Shown: positions 1 to 13,902 of the stretch, one piece after another
Layout of the letters: every line of letters starts with the position of its first letter
How positions within the stretch are numbered: the stretch's first letter is position 1
Source of the DNA: Tessaracoccus bendigoensis DSM 12906
GTDB taxonomy: Bacteria; Actinomycetota; Actinomycetes; Propionibacteriales; Propionibacteriaceae
Reading direction: 5' to 3'
Assembly (NCBI RefSeq): GCF_900141915.1
Contig: NZ_FQZG01000010.1
Span: 22,842 to 86,841, forward strand
Length of the DNA stretch: 64,000 nt
The notes under the pieces: model-generated
What the model saw: the letters and a program-made list of their open reading frames with translations, nothing else
The model's database searches: none
What the model was told of the DNA's origin: nothing
Position numbers and translations under genes: made by a program

Positions 1-1172
1 AAACCCTCGAAGCACAGGCCAAGGAGCGTGGCTTCCAGTACCTGACGGACAAGGCCGATCTCGACTCGATCACCGCCGCGAGCCAGGACAGCCCAGTGCT
101 CGGCCTCTTCTCCACAGGCAACATGCCCGTGCGGTTCAACCCGTACATCGCACAGCCAGGAAAGGCGACGACGCAGGAGTGCACCGTCAACCCGGACTTC
201 GCCGAGGTGCCCACCCTGAAGGAGATGACGGACAAGAGCATCGAGCTGCTGTCCGAAAGCAAGGCGGGCAAGAAGAACGGATTCTTCCTGCAGGTCGAAT
301 CGGCCTCCATCGACAAGAAGGACCACGCCGCCGACGTGTGTGGCCAGATCGGTGAGACCGAGCAGATGGACGAGGCCGTGAAGTCGGCCCTCGACTTCGC
401 CAAGGCGGATGGCAACACGCTGGTCGTCGTCACGGCAGACCACGCGCACACCTCACAGATCATCGACACGGAAGGCCCCGGCCTCAACAGCCGGGTCACC
501 ACGCACGACGGCTCCGAGATGGTTGTCGGCTACAACACCTCTGCGGCCGGCGGTTCGCAGCAGCACACCGGCACGCAGATCCGGGTGGCGGCCTACGGGC
601 CCGGCGCTGCAAACGTCGTCGGCCTGATCGACCAGACCGACCTGTTCTATGTCGCCTCCGACGCGATGACCAACTGGGATGGGACGAAACCCAGCGCGAC
701 CGCCACACCCAGCGCCTCAGTCGAGCCAACTGCCACACCCACTGCCCCTTCGACCGTGAACGTCTACACCACGCCCGGCACACACGATGTCAACGGCCGC
801 CGCTGGCAGACCACCTGTGAGTCGTACTCGAAGACCACCAGGTGCCTCACCAACATCTGGTCCACCGTGGTCGTCCGTGACGGTGCGGCCTACAAGCAGG
901 TGACCGGTTGGCACTTCAACAACCTGACATACCTTCCCGAGATGACAAGGGCCCAGTGGGGCACCAACCCGATCGCCAACACCGGCGAGTTCACCTCGGA
1001 AGGTCGGCAGTGGCGCACCGAGTGCGACACCGCATCCTCTGGCTCCAACGCGTGCCGCAGCTTCATCAAGACCGACGTCGTGGCGGCTGAGCGAAACGCG
1101 GCGGGCGCCTGGACGTACTCCACCAGCAAGCAGTGGGTGTTCAACAACCAGGTCCTGTTCAAGCTGGCCTGA
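1..1172 (+). CDS. phoA: Alkaline phosphatase PhoA-type, 3' part, with C-terminal repeat domain
   Basis: Secreted phosphomonoesterase that releases phosphate from organic esters. The 5' end lies outside the window; the frame is open from base 3, so the GTG at 96 is an internal valine and not a start. Visible PhoA motifs are LGLF, the metal-binding segment VESASIDKKDHAA (Glu, Asp and His ligands), TADHAH (432-449, Asp and His ligands) and HTGTQ. The usual PhoA C terminus (TDLFY) is followed by a Thr/Pro/Ala/Ser-rich linker (about 685-760) and two copies of a roughly 55-residue Cys/Trp repeat (GRRWQTTC and GRQWRTEC, each closing with FNN). E. coli PhoA lacks this extension. I infer extracellular or wall-associated location. 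Enzyme identity is firm; the function of the extension is unknown. Confidence 0.93.
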   Translation, partial: TLEAQAKERGFQYLTDKADLDSITAASQDSPVLGLFSTGNMPVRFNPYIAQPGKATTQECTVNPDFAEVPTLKEMTDKSIELLSESKAGKKNGFFLQVESASIDKKDHAADVCGQIGETEQMDEAVKSALDFAKADGNTLVVVTADHAHTSQIIDTEGPGLNSRVTTHDGSEMVVGYNTSAAGGSQQHTGTQIRVAAYGPGAANVVGLIDQTDLFYVASDAMTNWDGTKPSATATPSASVEPTATPTAPSTVNVYTTPGTHDVNGRRWQTTCESYSKTTRCLTNIWSTVVVRDGAAYKQVTGWHFNNLTYLPEMTRAQWGTNPIANTGEFTSEGRQWRTECDTASSGSNACRSFIKTDVVAAERNAAGAWTYSTSKQWVFNNQVLFKLA

Positions 1173-1189
1173 TCCATAAAGCAGAATCG

Positions 1190-1213
1190 GGGGCCGTCGA
1201 AAGACGGCCCCCG
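1190..1213. terminator. Hairpin between convergent phoA and rpiB
   Basis: A perfect 10-bp stem (GGGGGCCGTC with GACGGCCCCC) closed by a GAAA tetraloop. It sits 18 nt after the phoA stop and 33 nt after the rpiB stop, so it can serve both convergent genes. No T-run follows on either strand, as is common for actinobacterial terminators. Confidence 0.75.
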
Positions 1214-1246
1214 AATCCCGCGTTCTGCGCCCGCTCGGCCGGTTGT

Positions 1247-1726
1247 TCAGCAACGACTCCCGGGGTCGACCTGGTCCTCGACCTCTATCCCGTCGTCGAT
1301 GGCTCCCAATTGATTGACGCGGCGCTGATGGCGCCCCCCTTCGAACTCGGCCTCCAACCACATCGCGGTGATCATCTTGCCCAACTCGACTCCGATGACG
1401 CGGGCGCCGAGCGCAAGCATGTTGGTGTCGTTGTGGTTGCGCGAAAGCACCGCCGAGTACGGCTCCGAGCACACCACGCAGCGGATCCCGTGCGTCTTGT
1501 TCGCCGCGATCGAGATGCCCACGCCTGATCCGCAGATCAGGATCCCGCGGTCGAACCGGCCTGCGGCGACGGCCTCAGCGGCCTGCTGCCCGAAATACGG
1601 GTAGTCCGCCCGATCCGGATCGTTCGTACCGAGGTCTGTGACGTCGTGGCCGAGGGCCCGCACCGCGTCGGCGAGTTCACGCCGGAACCCGATGGCGGCA
1701 TGATCAGAGGCAATGACGATTCGCAC
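1247..1726 (-). CDS. rpiB: Ribose-5-phosphate isomerase B (RpiB/LacAB family)
   Basis: Interconverts ribose 5-phosphate and ribulose 5-phosphate in the non-oxidative pentose phosphate pathway; cytoplasmic. The 159-aa product opens with IVIASDHAA (Asp8, His9) and has the active-site Cys65 in ICGSGVGISIAANK plus RNHNDTNMLALG (His98, Asn99), the full signature of the family and its usual length. The cysteine makes it E. coli-like; I recall the mycobacterial RpiB as lacking it. Translation starts at a GTG preceded by AAGGAAC. It lies 58 nt downstream of gltD on the same strand and may be read with it. Allose- or galactose-6-phosphate isomerase activity cannot be excluded by sequence alone. Confidence 0.93.
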   Translation of the reverse strand: MRIVIASDHAAIGFRRELADAVRALGHDVTDLGTNDPDRADYPYFGQQAAEAVAAGRFDRGILICGSGVGISIAANKTHGIRCVVCSEPYSAVLSRNHNDTNMLALGARVIGVELGKMITAMWLEAEFEGGRHQRRVNQLGAIDDGIEVEDQVDPGSRC

Positions 1727-1784
1727 GGCGTTCCTTCCGGGAGATGGTTCCGCCAGCTACCTTACCCGGAAGCAGGAGGCCCCG

Positions 1785-3243
1785 TCAGGCCAGCAACTGA
1801 CGCACCTCTGGCCCGATCGGCCTTGGCAGCTTCGACTCCCCGCTGAGGAAGGCGTCGACGCCCTGCGCGCAGCTGCGGCCCTCCGCGATCGCCCACACGA
1901 TCAGCGACTGTCCACGCCCCGCATCGCCGCACGCGAACACGCCTGGCACGCTCGTGGCGAAGTTGTCGTCGCGGGCGATGTTGCCGCGGGCGTCGAGCTC
2001 GCAACCGAGTTCCTCGACCAGCCCGGCCCGCTGCGGCCCGGAGAACCCCATCGCCAGCAGCACCAGTTGCGCCGGGATGTGCCGTTCACTCCCTTCGACC
2101 GGGGTGAACCGCCCCGCTTCGAAGCGGACCTCGACGATGTCGAGCCCCTTGACCCGGCCCTCGCCGTCGTCAACGAAACGGTTGGTGGACACTGCGTAGA
2201 CCCGGTCGCCGCCCTCCTCGTGCGCCGAGGTGACCTTGAAGGTCATCGGGTACGTGGGCCATGGCTGGCCTCCCGGGCGCTCCTCGGGGGGCATCGGCAT
2301 GATCTCCAGTTGGGTGATGGAACGGGCACCCTGACGGATCGAGGTCCCCAGGCAGTCGGCCCCGGTGTCTCCGCCGCCGATGATCACGACGTCCTTACCC
2401 GCTGCTGTGATCTGGTCGACGACCTCCTCCCCGAGCGCGACACGGTTTGCCTGTGGCAGGAACTCCATCGCCTGGTGGATCCCGCCGAGCTCGCGCCCGG
2501 GAACGGGTAGGTCCCTCGGCAGGGTCGACCCGATGGCCAGCACCACCGCCTCGTACTGCTCGCGCAGGTCCTCTCCGGTGAGGTGCTCTCCGATGTTAAC
2601 CCCGGTCTTGAACTGGGTGCCCTCCAACACCATCTGCTTCAGGCGCCGGTTCAGGACCGCCTTTTCCATCTTGAACTCGGGGATGCCGTATCGCAGGAGC
2701 CCTCCGATCGCGTCGGCCCGTTCGTAGACGACGACGGTGTGTCCGGCCCTGGTCAGCTGCTGCGCCACCGCCAGCCCCGCAGGGCCTGAGCCGACGACTG
2801 CCACGGTCTTCGTGGTGTGCCACGCGGGCTGCTGGGGCGTGACGCGGGAGTCGTCCCACGCCTTGTCGATGATCGAGACCTCGACGTTCTTGATGGTGAC
2901 CGGGTCGCGGTTGATGCCCACGACACACGCAGTCTCGCACGGCGCGGGGCAGAGCCGCCCGGTGAACTCGGGGAAGTTGTTGGTGGCGTGCAGCCTCTCC
3001 AACGCCGGTTGCCACTCCCCTCGCCAGACCAGGTCGTTCCATTCGGGGATGAGGTTACCGAGCGGGCAGCCGTTGTTGCAGAACGGGATGCCGCAATCCA
3101 TGCACCGACCCGCCTGCTTCGAGATGATGGGCAACAGCGCACGCCCGGGGGTCCCGGGATAGACCTCACGCCAGTCGTGGACCCGCTCTTCGACGGGTCG
3201 CCGGGTCGCCACCTCACGCGGCGTTGTCATGAACCCCTTCGGA

Positions 3244-3251
<8 letters not shown>
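1785..3251 (-). CDS. gltD: Glutamate synthase (NADPH) small subunit
   Basis: Beta subunit of NADPH-GOGAT; it oxidises NADPH and passes electrons through FAD and iron-sulfur clusters to GltB, which makes glutamate from glutamine and 2-oxoglutarate. The 488-aa protein shows the N-terminal cluster cysteines C50, C53, C58, C62 and C101, C105, C109, the FAD fold VVGSGPAGL (152-160) and the NADPH fold GGGDTG (292-297). Length is typical. Its ATG overlaps the last 8 nt of gltB, indicating translational coupling and equimolar synthesis. Confidence 0.97.
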
Positions 3252-7773
<4,522 letters not shown>

Positions 7774-7930
7774 CGGCTTGACCTCCTGTGATCTGTGGGC
7801 GCACGGGCGCCAGCGGGGAAAACAGTACGGTCGTGGAATCGACGTCGCCAGCCAGTTCCACGGCGTGCGAAATCTCTTCGCACAATTGTTACGCGGCCGA
7901 AACATGGCCAGCGTGGCCAGCACGCTGCGA

Positions 7931-8049
7931 CACCAGCGATAACCCTCGACACCAGCGGAATGTCCCCGTCACCAGCGATAACCCTCGACACCAGCGGTAT
8001 ACGGCAGGTATCCAGACTGACCGTTGGTAACCGCCGCACAACGCTGGTG
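7931..8049. promoter_or_regulatory. Phased CACCAGCG array, probable operator cluster for gltB
   Basis: CACCAGCG occurs at 7931, 7950, 7970 and 7989, that is every 19-20 bp or about two helical turns. It lies inside an imperfect tandem 39-bp repeat whose first 28 bases are identical (7931-7958 and 7970-7997). An inverted copy, CGCTGGTG, is at 8042-8049. The array lies 158-276 bp before the gltB start. Phased sites on one DNA face suggest cooperative binding of a regulator, which is inference. Confidence 0.5.
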
Positions 8050-8152
8050 ACGACGAGATCCGCGGGTGGCACCGAAAGCCGCTCGCAACACCGAGTCGAC
8101 GGCGCCGTCGACCTCGCTCGCCGGCTCGTGCCGCTCGGCGCGGTCGTGACGT

Positions 8153-8253
8153 TGAGCACTATCCCGGACTGGATGCCCCAAGAGACCCGTTGTCACGTTC
8201 AAATCCCCATCGAACCCCGAATAGTGCTCAAGGCCCGACGCGACCACAGCCCC
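8153..8253 (+). repeat. Dispersed repeat, copy 1
   Basis: A 78-bp core (8153-8230) bounded by perfect 10-bp inverted ends TGAGCACTAT and ATAGTGCTCA, plus about 23 bp of conserved flank. Copy 2 is at 15609-15709 in the same orientation with an equal-length core; the first 18 and last 34 core bases are identical and 10 bases differ between. The element lies downstream of the SCO1-like gene and could fold into a long hairpin. It encodes nothing. Confidence 0.8.
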
Positions 8254-8269
8254 CGCGGACGGCCTTGAG

Positions 8270-8893
8270 CTAGCTGGCGATGAGACGTTCGAAGTCGTCC
8301 TTCATGTCGCCGGCCGAGGTGGCGTTCCAGATCACCTGCATGGTGCGCGGCTCACCGAATCCCAGGACGTAGGTGCCGTGGTCAACCTCATAACCCCCGG
8401 ATGGGAGTTGAGTGCCCTGCGCGATGTCGATCCCGAGGCTGAGGGCAGCAGGCTTGATCGCCTCGAGGTCGCCGGTCAACCCGATGAAGGCGTCGTCGAT
8501 CCGCGCGAGATAGTCCCGCAGCACCTCGGGGGTGTCCCTCGCCGGGTCGGTCGTGACCAGGATGAGGCTGATGTCGTCGACGAGGTCGGGGGGCAACCGC
8601 CGCTTCGCGGTCGCCATGTCCGCCATGATCCCTGGGCACACATCCGGGCAGTTGGTGTAGCCGAAGAAGAGCGCGACCGCCTTCGTGGTCGGGTCGGTTG
8701 CGAGGTTGAAGGGCTGGCCTGCCTGGTCGGTGAGGGTGAGGTCGGGCAGGGGCGCCCCTCCACCCTCGAGATAGGTGCCGTGCCAGTCATCCTGCAAGGT
8801 GCCGACGCTGGCTGCGGGCCCTGGCGACGGCGCCCCACAGCCCGCAAGCACGCCGATGGCGCCAAGGCTCAGGAACGACCGGCGCCGGATCAC
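8270..8893 (-). CDS. SCO1/SenC-family copper chaperone lipoprotein
   Basis: Thioredoxin-fold protein of the type that delivers copper to the Cu-A site of cytochrome c oxidase or handles its cysteines; outer face of the membrane. The 207-aa product has a basic N terminus and a lipobox ending at Cys19 (VLAGC), the copper motif C82-x3-C86 in TNCPDVCP, and the third ligand His172 in DHGTYVLGF. It starts at a GTG that overlaps the trpA stop (GTGA), so it is translated as the last gene of the trp operon, an unexpected partner for tryptophan synthesis. Assignment to the family is firm; its exact client is not shown. Confidence 0.9.
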   Translation of the reverse strand: MIRRRSFLSLGAIGVLAGCGAPSPGPAASVGTLQDDWHGTYLEGGGAPLPDLTLTDQAGQPFNLATDPTTKAVALFFGYTNCPDVCPGIMADMATAKRRLPPDLVDDISLILVTTDPARDTPEVLRDYLARIDDAFIGLTGDLEAIKPAALSLGIDIAQGTQLPSGGYEVDHGTYVLGFGEPRTMQVIWNATSAGDMKDDFERLIAS

Positions 8894-9738
8894 CTGCGCG
8901 ACCTCGCCACACCGTCGGCCAATTCACCTGCCAACGTGCGGAGCCTCACGAGGTCGCCTGGCAGGTCAGCACCGTCAGAATCGAGGCACTTCAGCAGGGC
9001 GGAACCGACGATCACGAGGTCTGCGAAAGCACCGATCTCGGCCGCCTGGGCCCCGTTGCTGACGCCAAGGCCGATCCCGACCGGCAGCCCCGGGTCGACC
9101 TTGCGGGCGCGCTCCACGATGACGGGGGCCGCATCGGAGGTGTCGGATCGGGTACCCGTCACCCCCATGACACTCGACGCGTACACCCAGCCGCGACATG
9201 ACTCCATGGTGAGCTTGATCCGCTCATCCGTCGACGACGGCGCGATCAGGAAGACTCGGTCGAGCCCATGTGCGTCGGTCGCCTCGAACCACTCGGGGCA
9301 GTCGTCCGGCGGGAGATCGGGGGTGATCACGCCCGCCCCGCCAGCCGCGGCCAGGTCGCGGGCGAAGCGGTCGGGGCCGTAGGCCTCAATCAGGTTCCAA
9401 TAGGTCATCACCATCGGGGTGGCCGAGGTCGCCGCGACGGCCTCGACCGCGGTGAACGCATCCCTGATGCGCACCCCCCGCTCCCGGGCGCGGGTGGTCG
9501 CGTGCTGGATGACCAGGCCGTCCATCAGCGGGTCGGAGTACGGCATCCCGATCTCGACGATGTCGACGCCGTTACCGTCGATCCCCTCGGTGATGGCACG
9601 GACGGCCTCGACTGATCCGCTGACATCCGGGTAACCGACGGGAAGGTATCCGACGAGAGCCGGGCGCCCCGCGGCGAGACAGGAGGCCACGACCCTGCCT
9701 GAGATGCCGAGACGCTCCTGGTCGGTGAATGTGTTCAT
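8890..9738 (-). CDS. trpA: Tryptophan synthase alpha subunit
   Basis: Cleaves indole-3-glycerol phosphate to indole and glyceraldehyde 3-phosphate; indole is channelled to TrpB. The 282-aa TIM barrel carries the catalytic acids Glu62 ([10 protein letters not shown]) and Asp73 (LMDG), the loop [11 protein letters not shown] and the phosphate-binding VGIGLGVSN segment. The ATG overlaps the trpB stop by ATGA, and its own stop overlaps the next gene. Confidence 0.97.
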   Translation of the reverse strand: MNTFTDQERLGISGRVVASCLAAGRPALVGYLPVGYPDVSGSVEAVRAITEGIDGNGVDIVEIGMPYSDPLMDGLVIQHATTRARERGVRIRDAFTAVEAVAATSATPMVMTYWNLIEAYGPDRFARDLAAAGGAGVITPDLPPDDCPEWFEATDAHGLDRVFLIAPSSTDERIKLTMESCRGWVYASSVMGVTGTRSDTSDAAPVIVERARKVDPGLPVGIGLGVSNGAQAAEIGAFADLVIVGSALLKCLDSDGADLPGDLVRLRTLAGELADGVARSRR

Positions 9739-10970
9739 TGGAGCCCTCCGACTGTCTTGTCAGGCTCGCCCGGGAGGCCGAAGTACTCGAACGCGGTTGC
9801 CACGTCCTTGTCCCCGCGGCCTGAGAGGCACACCAGGATGGTGGGCCGTGCGTCCGGGTCGGCGTCTGCGATCCGCAGCCCGAGGCGGCGCGCGCCGGCG
9901 AGCGCGTGCGCGGATTCGATCGCGGGGATGATGCCTTCGGTGCGGGTGAGGAGTTGGAAGGCGTCCATCGCCTCGGCGTCGGTGACCGGCTCGTAGTGTG
10001 CGCGTCCGGTCTCGGCCAGCCAGGCGTGCTCCGGCCCGACCCCTGGATAGTCGAGCCCCGCAGAGATCGAGTGCGATTCGATGGTCTGGCCGTCCTCGTC
10101 CTGCAGCACGAAGGTCCGGGTGCCGTGCAGCACGCCCGTGGATCCCGCTGTGATGGTGGCGGCGTGTCGTCCGGTCTCCACCCCTTCTCCGGCGGCCTCG
10201 AACCCGTAGAGTTCGACGTCGGCGTCGGGCACGAAGTCGGCGAACATGCCGATGGCGTTGGACCCGCCGCCAACGCAGGCCGCCACGTAGTCTGGCAACT
10301 GGCCGTACGCGTCGAGCATCTGCTGGCGGGCCTCGGTTGAGATGATCCGTTGCAGTTCGCGCACCAGGTAGGGGAACGGGTGCGGGCCGCTGACGGTGCC
10401 GATCAGGTAGTGCGTGTTTTCGACGGTGGTCACCCAGTCGCGCATCGCCTCGTTCATGGCGTCTTTCAGCGTCCTCGAACCGGCGGCGACCGCGTAGACC
10501 TCGGCCCCGAGCAGCTGCATGCGGGCGACGTTGAGCGCCTGGCGCTTGGTGTCCACCTCGCCCATGTAGACGCGGCATTCGAGCCCGAGCAGCGCGGCGG
10601 CGGTCGCGGTCGCGACGCCGTGCTGGCCTGCGCCCGTCTCGGCGATCACTCTGGTCTTGCCCATCCGTTTGGTGAGCAGCGCCTGGCCGAGGACATTGTT
10701 GATCTTGTGGGCGCCGGTGTGGTTCAGATCCTCGCGTTTGAGGAGCACCCGGGCATTTCCGCAACGCTCGGAGAACCTGGTCACGTCGGTGATCGGCGTC
10801 GGCCGGCCAGCGTAGTCGCGCTGCAGCCGGGCCAACTCGGCGTGGAACGACGGGTCGGCCATCGCCTCGTCGAAGGCGTCGGTGAGTTCTCTGAGGGCCG
10901 CGTGGAGCGCCTCTGGGACGAAACGTCCCCCGAAGCGACCGAAGTGTCCGGCCGAGTCTGGCAGTTCCAT
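9735..10970 (-). CDS. trpB: Tryptophan synthase beta subunit (operon copy)
   Basis: PLP enzyme that condenses indole with L-serine to give tryptophan. The 411-aa protein has the PLP lysine Lys89 (HTGAHKINN), the catalytic Glu111 (AETGAGQHG), the COMM-domain sequence [19 protein letters not shown], and the phosphate-binding GGGSNAIG loop. Its intact TrpA-contact region and coupling to trpA mark it as the partner of TrpA. AGAAGAAGG precedes the ATG. A divergent second copy is at 15752-16951. Confidence 0.97.
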   Translation of the reverse strand: MELPDSAGHFGRFGGRFVPEALHAALRELTDAFDEAMADPSFHAELARLQRDYAGRPTPITDVTRFSERCGNARVLLKREDLNHTGAHKINNVLGQALLTKRMGKTRVIAETGAGQHGVATATAAALLGLECRVYMGEVDTKRQALNVARMQLLGAEVYAVAAGSRTLKDAMNEAMRDWVTTVENTHYLIGTVSGPHPFPYLVRELQRIISTEARQQMLDAYGQLPDYVAACVGGGSNAIGMFADFVPDADVELYGFEAAGEGVETGRHAATITAGSTGVLHGTRTFVLQDEDGQTIESHSISAGLDYPGVGPEHAWLAETGRAHYEPVTDAEAMDAFQLLTRTEGIIPAIESAHALAGARRLGLRIADADPDARPTILVCLSGRGDKDVATAFEYFGLPGEPDKTVGGLQ

Positions 10971-10980
10971 GCCTTCTTCT

Positions 10981-11766
10981 TTACCTTTCTGCGGCGGACA
11001 TGAAGTCGCCGATGGCAGAGCGGGGATCGCCGTGCTTGACGAGGGCCTCGCCTACGAGGATGACGTCGGCCCCTTCGGCGGCGACCCGTGCGACGTCCGC
11101 GGTGCCGAGGATTCCCGACTCGGCTACCTTGACGGCCCGGTCGCCGATGCGTTCGGCGAGCGCCCCGAAGGTGCCGAGATCAACCTCAAGGGTCTTCAGG
11201 TTGCGGTTGTTGACCCCGATCAGTTGTGCGCCAAGCCCAAGTGCACGGTCGACCTCAGGGGCGGTGTGGGTCTCGACCAACGCGGTCATTCCGAGGTCGG
11301 AGGTCAGTTCCAGGAACCGGCCCAGCTTGGCGTCGTCGAGCGCCGCGACGATCAGCAGCACGATGTCGGCGCCGTGCGCGCGGGCCTCGTAGAACTGGTA
11401 CTCCTCGACCATGAAGTCCTTGCGCAGCACCGGGACATCGACCGCGGCGCGCACCGCGTCGAGATCTTCCAGGGTGCCGCTGAAGCGTCGTTCCTCGGTA
11501 AGCACCGAGATCGCGGCGGCCCCGCCGGTCGCGTAGGCCGAGGCCAACTCCGCCGGATCGGCGATGTCGGCCAGGTGCCCCTTTGACGGCGACCTCCGCT
11601 TGACCTCGGAGATGACGGCCAACTCAACTGCCCTGAACCGCGGCATGGGGTCAAGCGCGAGCGGAGCAGAAGCGGCGGCCTCGATCAACTGGTCGAGGCC
11701 GCGAATGGCCGTCCTGCGGTCGAGGTCGAGTCGGACTCCGGCGATGATGTCGTCGAGGACGCTCAC
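10981..11766 (-). CDS. trpC: Indole-3-glycerol-phosphate synthase
   Basis: Cyclises carboxyphenylaminodeoxyribulose 5-phosphate to indole-3-glycerol phosphate. The 261-aa barrel shows the family motifs [37 protein letters not shown] and the phosphate site ILVGEALV. It is monofunctional: no TrpF domain is attached, which fits actinobacteria that use PriA for the TrpF step (family knowledge). GTG start overlapping the previous stop (GTGA); 10 nt before trpB. Confidence 0.96.
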   Translation of the reverse strand: MSVLDDIIAGVRLDLDRRTAIRGLDQLIEAAASAPLALDPMPRFRAVELAVISEVKRRSPSKGHLADIADPAELASAYATGGAAAISVLTEERRFSGTLEDLDAVRAAVDVPVLRKDFMVEEYQFYEARAHGADIVLLIVAALDDAKLGRFLELTSDLGMTALVETHTAPEVDRALGLGAQLIGVNNRNLKTLEVDLGTFGALAERIGDRAVKVAESGILGTADVARVAAEGADVILVGEALVKHGDPRSAIGDFMSAAER

Positions 11767-11969
11767 GGCTGGCCGAGGCCCATGGCCTTCATGACCATGG
11801 TCGTCAACAGGCCGACGAGCACGACGGCGCCGCCCGCGATAGCGATTGGCCAGTTCGGGCCCGTCACGGAACCGATGGCGCCCAGCACGAAGCCGACGGC
11901 CGCGATGACCGAGCCCGTCCAGGCGGCAGGGCTCCGCCCATGATGGTAGAACTTCGAGGTTCGCGCCAT
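11763..11969 (-). CDS. HGxxPAAW-family small membrane protein
   Basis: A 68-aa actinobacterial protein of unknown role usually found between trpE and trpC. It carries the defining HGRSPAAW motif (residues 10-17) and two hydrophobic helices (about 18-36 and 42-61). I start it at the ATG at 11969, where the family N terminus begins and GGAAGG lies upstream; a 16-residue longer frame is possible. Its stop overlaps the trpC GTG. Position suggests a link to tryptophan synthesis, but no activity is known to me. Confidence 0.85.
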   Translation of the reverse strand: MARTSKFYHHGRSPAAWTGSVIAAVGFVLGAIGSVTGPNWPIAIAGGAVVLVGLLTTMVMKAMGLGQP

Positions 11970-12013
11970 TGGTTCAGCCTTCCGGGAGTGGTCTAGTCCG
12001 GCAAAGCCTACCG

Positions 12014-12415
12014 TCAATCCTCATCAACTGATGGCACCTGTTCAGCGGTCGGGTCGAGACCCCGGTCCATCGCCTTCCACGGGTCTTCGCGCGCCGCTTC
12101 CCGTCCGGAATGGGACTGCCTCCAATTCGGTCCCCACACGAGGATCCCGAGGGCCGCCACCACGACGAGCACGAATCCACCCGACGCGACCCACTGGCCC
12201 TCATGGATGGCCCAACCGGCGCCGACGACCGCGAGGACGCTCAGCAGCACTCCGACGATGCGCAACCCGAACCCCCGCAGCATGAGGGACAACCCCACCC
12301 CTGCTGCGAGCGCCCAGCCGAGCGAGGCCAGCGGCGATCCGCCGACCTGAGCCGCACCGCCAGCCAACAGCGCGCCGAAGGCGGCCGCCAGCGTGACCGG
12401 CCAGCGTCCCTTCAC
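12014..12415 (-). CDS. Trp-operon-associated membrane protein
   Basis: A 133-aa protein with about four hydrophobic segments matching the family annotated as tryptophan biosynthesis associated membrane protein, found in actinobacterial trp operons. The N terminus [20 protein letters not shown] begins at a GTG overlapping the trpE stop (GTGA), which I prefer over a longer frame running back into trpE. A conserved WALAAGVGL stretch and a charged C-terminal tail (EDPWKAMDRGLDP) are visible. Function unknown. Confidence 0.85.
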   Translation of the reverse strand: MKGRWPVTLAAAFGALLAGGAAQVGGSPLASLGWALAAGVGLSLMLRGFGLRIVGVLLSVLAVVGAGWAIHEGQWVASGGFVLVVVAALGILVWGPNWRQSHSGREAAREDPWKAMDRGLDPTAEQVPSVDED

Positions 12416-13902
12416 CGTCCGGTCATCCCCTCGGCCCGGGCGACCGCGGTGATCACCGCGCGCGCCTTGTGCTGGCACTCGGCGTCCTCGGTGGCGGGAT
12501 CCGAGTCGGCGACGATCCCGGCACCGGCCTGCACGTGCGCCACACCGTCCTTCAGGACCGCCGTGCGGATCGCGATCGCCACATCGGCGTTGCCTGCGAG
12601 ATCGAAGTAGCCGATCACGCCGCCGTACACGCCGCGGCGCGTGGCCTCCAGGTCGTCGATGATCTGCATGGCGCGCACCTTCGGGGCGCCTGACAGAGTG
12701 CCGGCCGGGAAGCAGGAGAGCACCGCGTCGAGCGCGCTGTGTCCCGGAGCGATTCGGCCCGACACCTCGGCCTCGAGGTGCATGATGTGCGAGTAGCGGC
12801 CCACCTTGGCGAACTCGTGGACGGTGACGGTGCCGGGTGTGCTGATCCTGCCGAGGTCGTTTCGCCCGAGGTCGACCAGCATCAGGTGCTCGGCCTTCTC
12901 CTTCGGGTCGGCGACCAGTTCCTCGGCCAACCTCCGATCCTCTTCCGGCGTGGCGCCGCGCGGGCGCGACCCGGCGATCGGCCGCGTGGTCGCGACTCCA
13001 TCCGATACCGTCACGAGGGCCTCGGGACTCGAGCCGACGATGGCGAAGCCGGGAAGCCGCAGCAGGTAGAGGTACGGGCTCGGGTTGGTCAGGCGCAATG
13101 CCCGGTAGAGCTCGAGGGCGTCCACATCGGTGCGGATGTCGAAACGCTGCGAGACCACGATCTGGAAGGCCTCGCCCGAGCGAATCTCCTCTTTCGCGGC
13201 CTCGACCATGGCCATGTACTCGTCTGAGGTGCGCTGCCGGATGATCTCGGGTGTCGACTGCGCTCCCTCCTGGCAGGCCAACGAGGCCCTCGGCTTGGCC
13301 AACTGGGCGGCCATTGCCTCGATCGAGGCCGCGGCGTCATGGTAGGCCCGCTCAATTCCCTCGTCAGTGCCGTCGAAGTTGATCGCGTTGGCGATCAGCC
13401 ACAGCTCACCGCGGTGGTGGTCGAAGACGGCAAGCTCGCTGGCGAGCATCATCACCAGTTCGGGAACCTGGAGGTCGTCCTCGACCGAGTTTGGCAGCCT
13501 TTCGAGGCGCCGCACCACGTCGTAGCCGAGGTAGCCGACCATGCCCGAGTGGAACGGGGGAAGCCCCGGCATCGTCTCGGTCGCCAGTTCCGCGAGGGTC
13601 TGGCTCAGCACCTGGAGCGGGTCGCCGTCGTCCGGCACCCCTACCAGTTCGCGTCCGAGCCATACCGCGCGACCGCCGCGCTCCGTCAGGGTCGACGCGG
13701 TGCGCACCCCGATGAATGACCAGCGGGACCACACGCCGGCATCGGCGGACTCGAACAGGAAGGTGGATTCGCGGCCCCCGCAAAGCGCCTGGTAGACGCT
13801 CACCGGGGTCAGGTCGTCGGCCCGCAACCTGGCGTAGACGCTGATCACGCGCCGGTTCCCGGCCAGCCGGGCGAACTCCTCGAGACCGGGTTCGACGATC
13901 AC
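12412..13902 (-). CDS. trpE: Anthranilate synthase component I
   Basis: Converts chorismate and ammonia (from TrpG) to anthranilate, the first committed step to tryptophan. The 496-aa protein has the N-terminal regulatory domain with an LFES element (tryptophan feedback site in the family) and the chorismate-binding core: [41 protein letters not shown] and [17 protein letters not shown]. No fused TrpG domain, and trpG and trpD are absent from the window. The GTG start overlaps the hisI stop (GTGA). Confidence 0.97.
   Translation of the reverse strand: MIVEPGLEEFARLAGNRRVISVYARLRADDLTPVSVYQALCGGRESTFLFESADAGVWSRWSFIGVRTASTLTERGGRAVWLGRELVGVPDDGDPLQVLSQTLAELATETMPGLPPFHSGMVGYLGYDVVRRLERLPNSVEDDLQVPELVMMLASELAVFDHHRGELWLIANAINFDGTDEGIERAYHDAAASIEAMAAQLAKPRASLACQEGAQSTPEIIRQRTSDEYMAMVEAAKEEIRSGEAFQIVVSQRFDIRTDVDALELYRALRLTNPSPYLYLLRLPGFAIVGSSPEALVTVSDGVATTRPIAGSRPRGATPEEDRRLAEELVADPKEKAEHLMLVDLGRNDLGRISTPGTVTVHEFAKVGRYSHIMHLEAEVSGRIAPGHSALDAVLSCFPAGTLSGAPKVRAMQIIDDLEATRRGVYGGVIGYFDLAGNADVAIAIRTAVLKDGVAHVQAGAGIVADSDPATEDAECQHKARAVITAVARAEGMTGR

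Larger units (their letters stand above)
7774..8269. other. 496-nt intergenic region upstream of gltB
   Basis: No gene is supported here. It holds, from left to right: the gltB Shine-Dalgarno sequence (7780-7786), a GCACAATTGT palindrome (7880-7889), a helically phased CACCAGCG array (7931-7996) with one inverted copy (8042-8049), and one copy of a dispersed repeat (8153-8253) just after the SCO1-like gene. Open frames crossing it are caused by the repeats. Confidence 0.8.

Noticed and set aside
7774..7923. 50-residue N-terminal extension of GltB
   Set aside because: The ATG at 7773 has an ideal AGGAGGT site and starts the conserved propeptide; the extension is not family-like.
7931..7997. 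Possible short CRISPR array
   Set aside because: Only two 28-bp units separated by 11 bp, with internal CACCAGCG repetition; no spacers of CRISPR length and no cas genes.
8195..8222. tRNA-like T-loop (GTTCAAATCCCC) in the dispersed repeat, also at 15652-15676
   Set aside because: The flanking bases do not pair as a T stem and there is no acceptor, D or anticodon arm around it.
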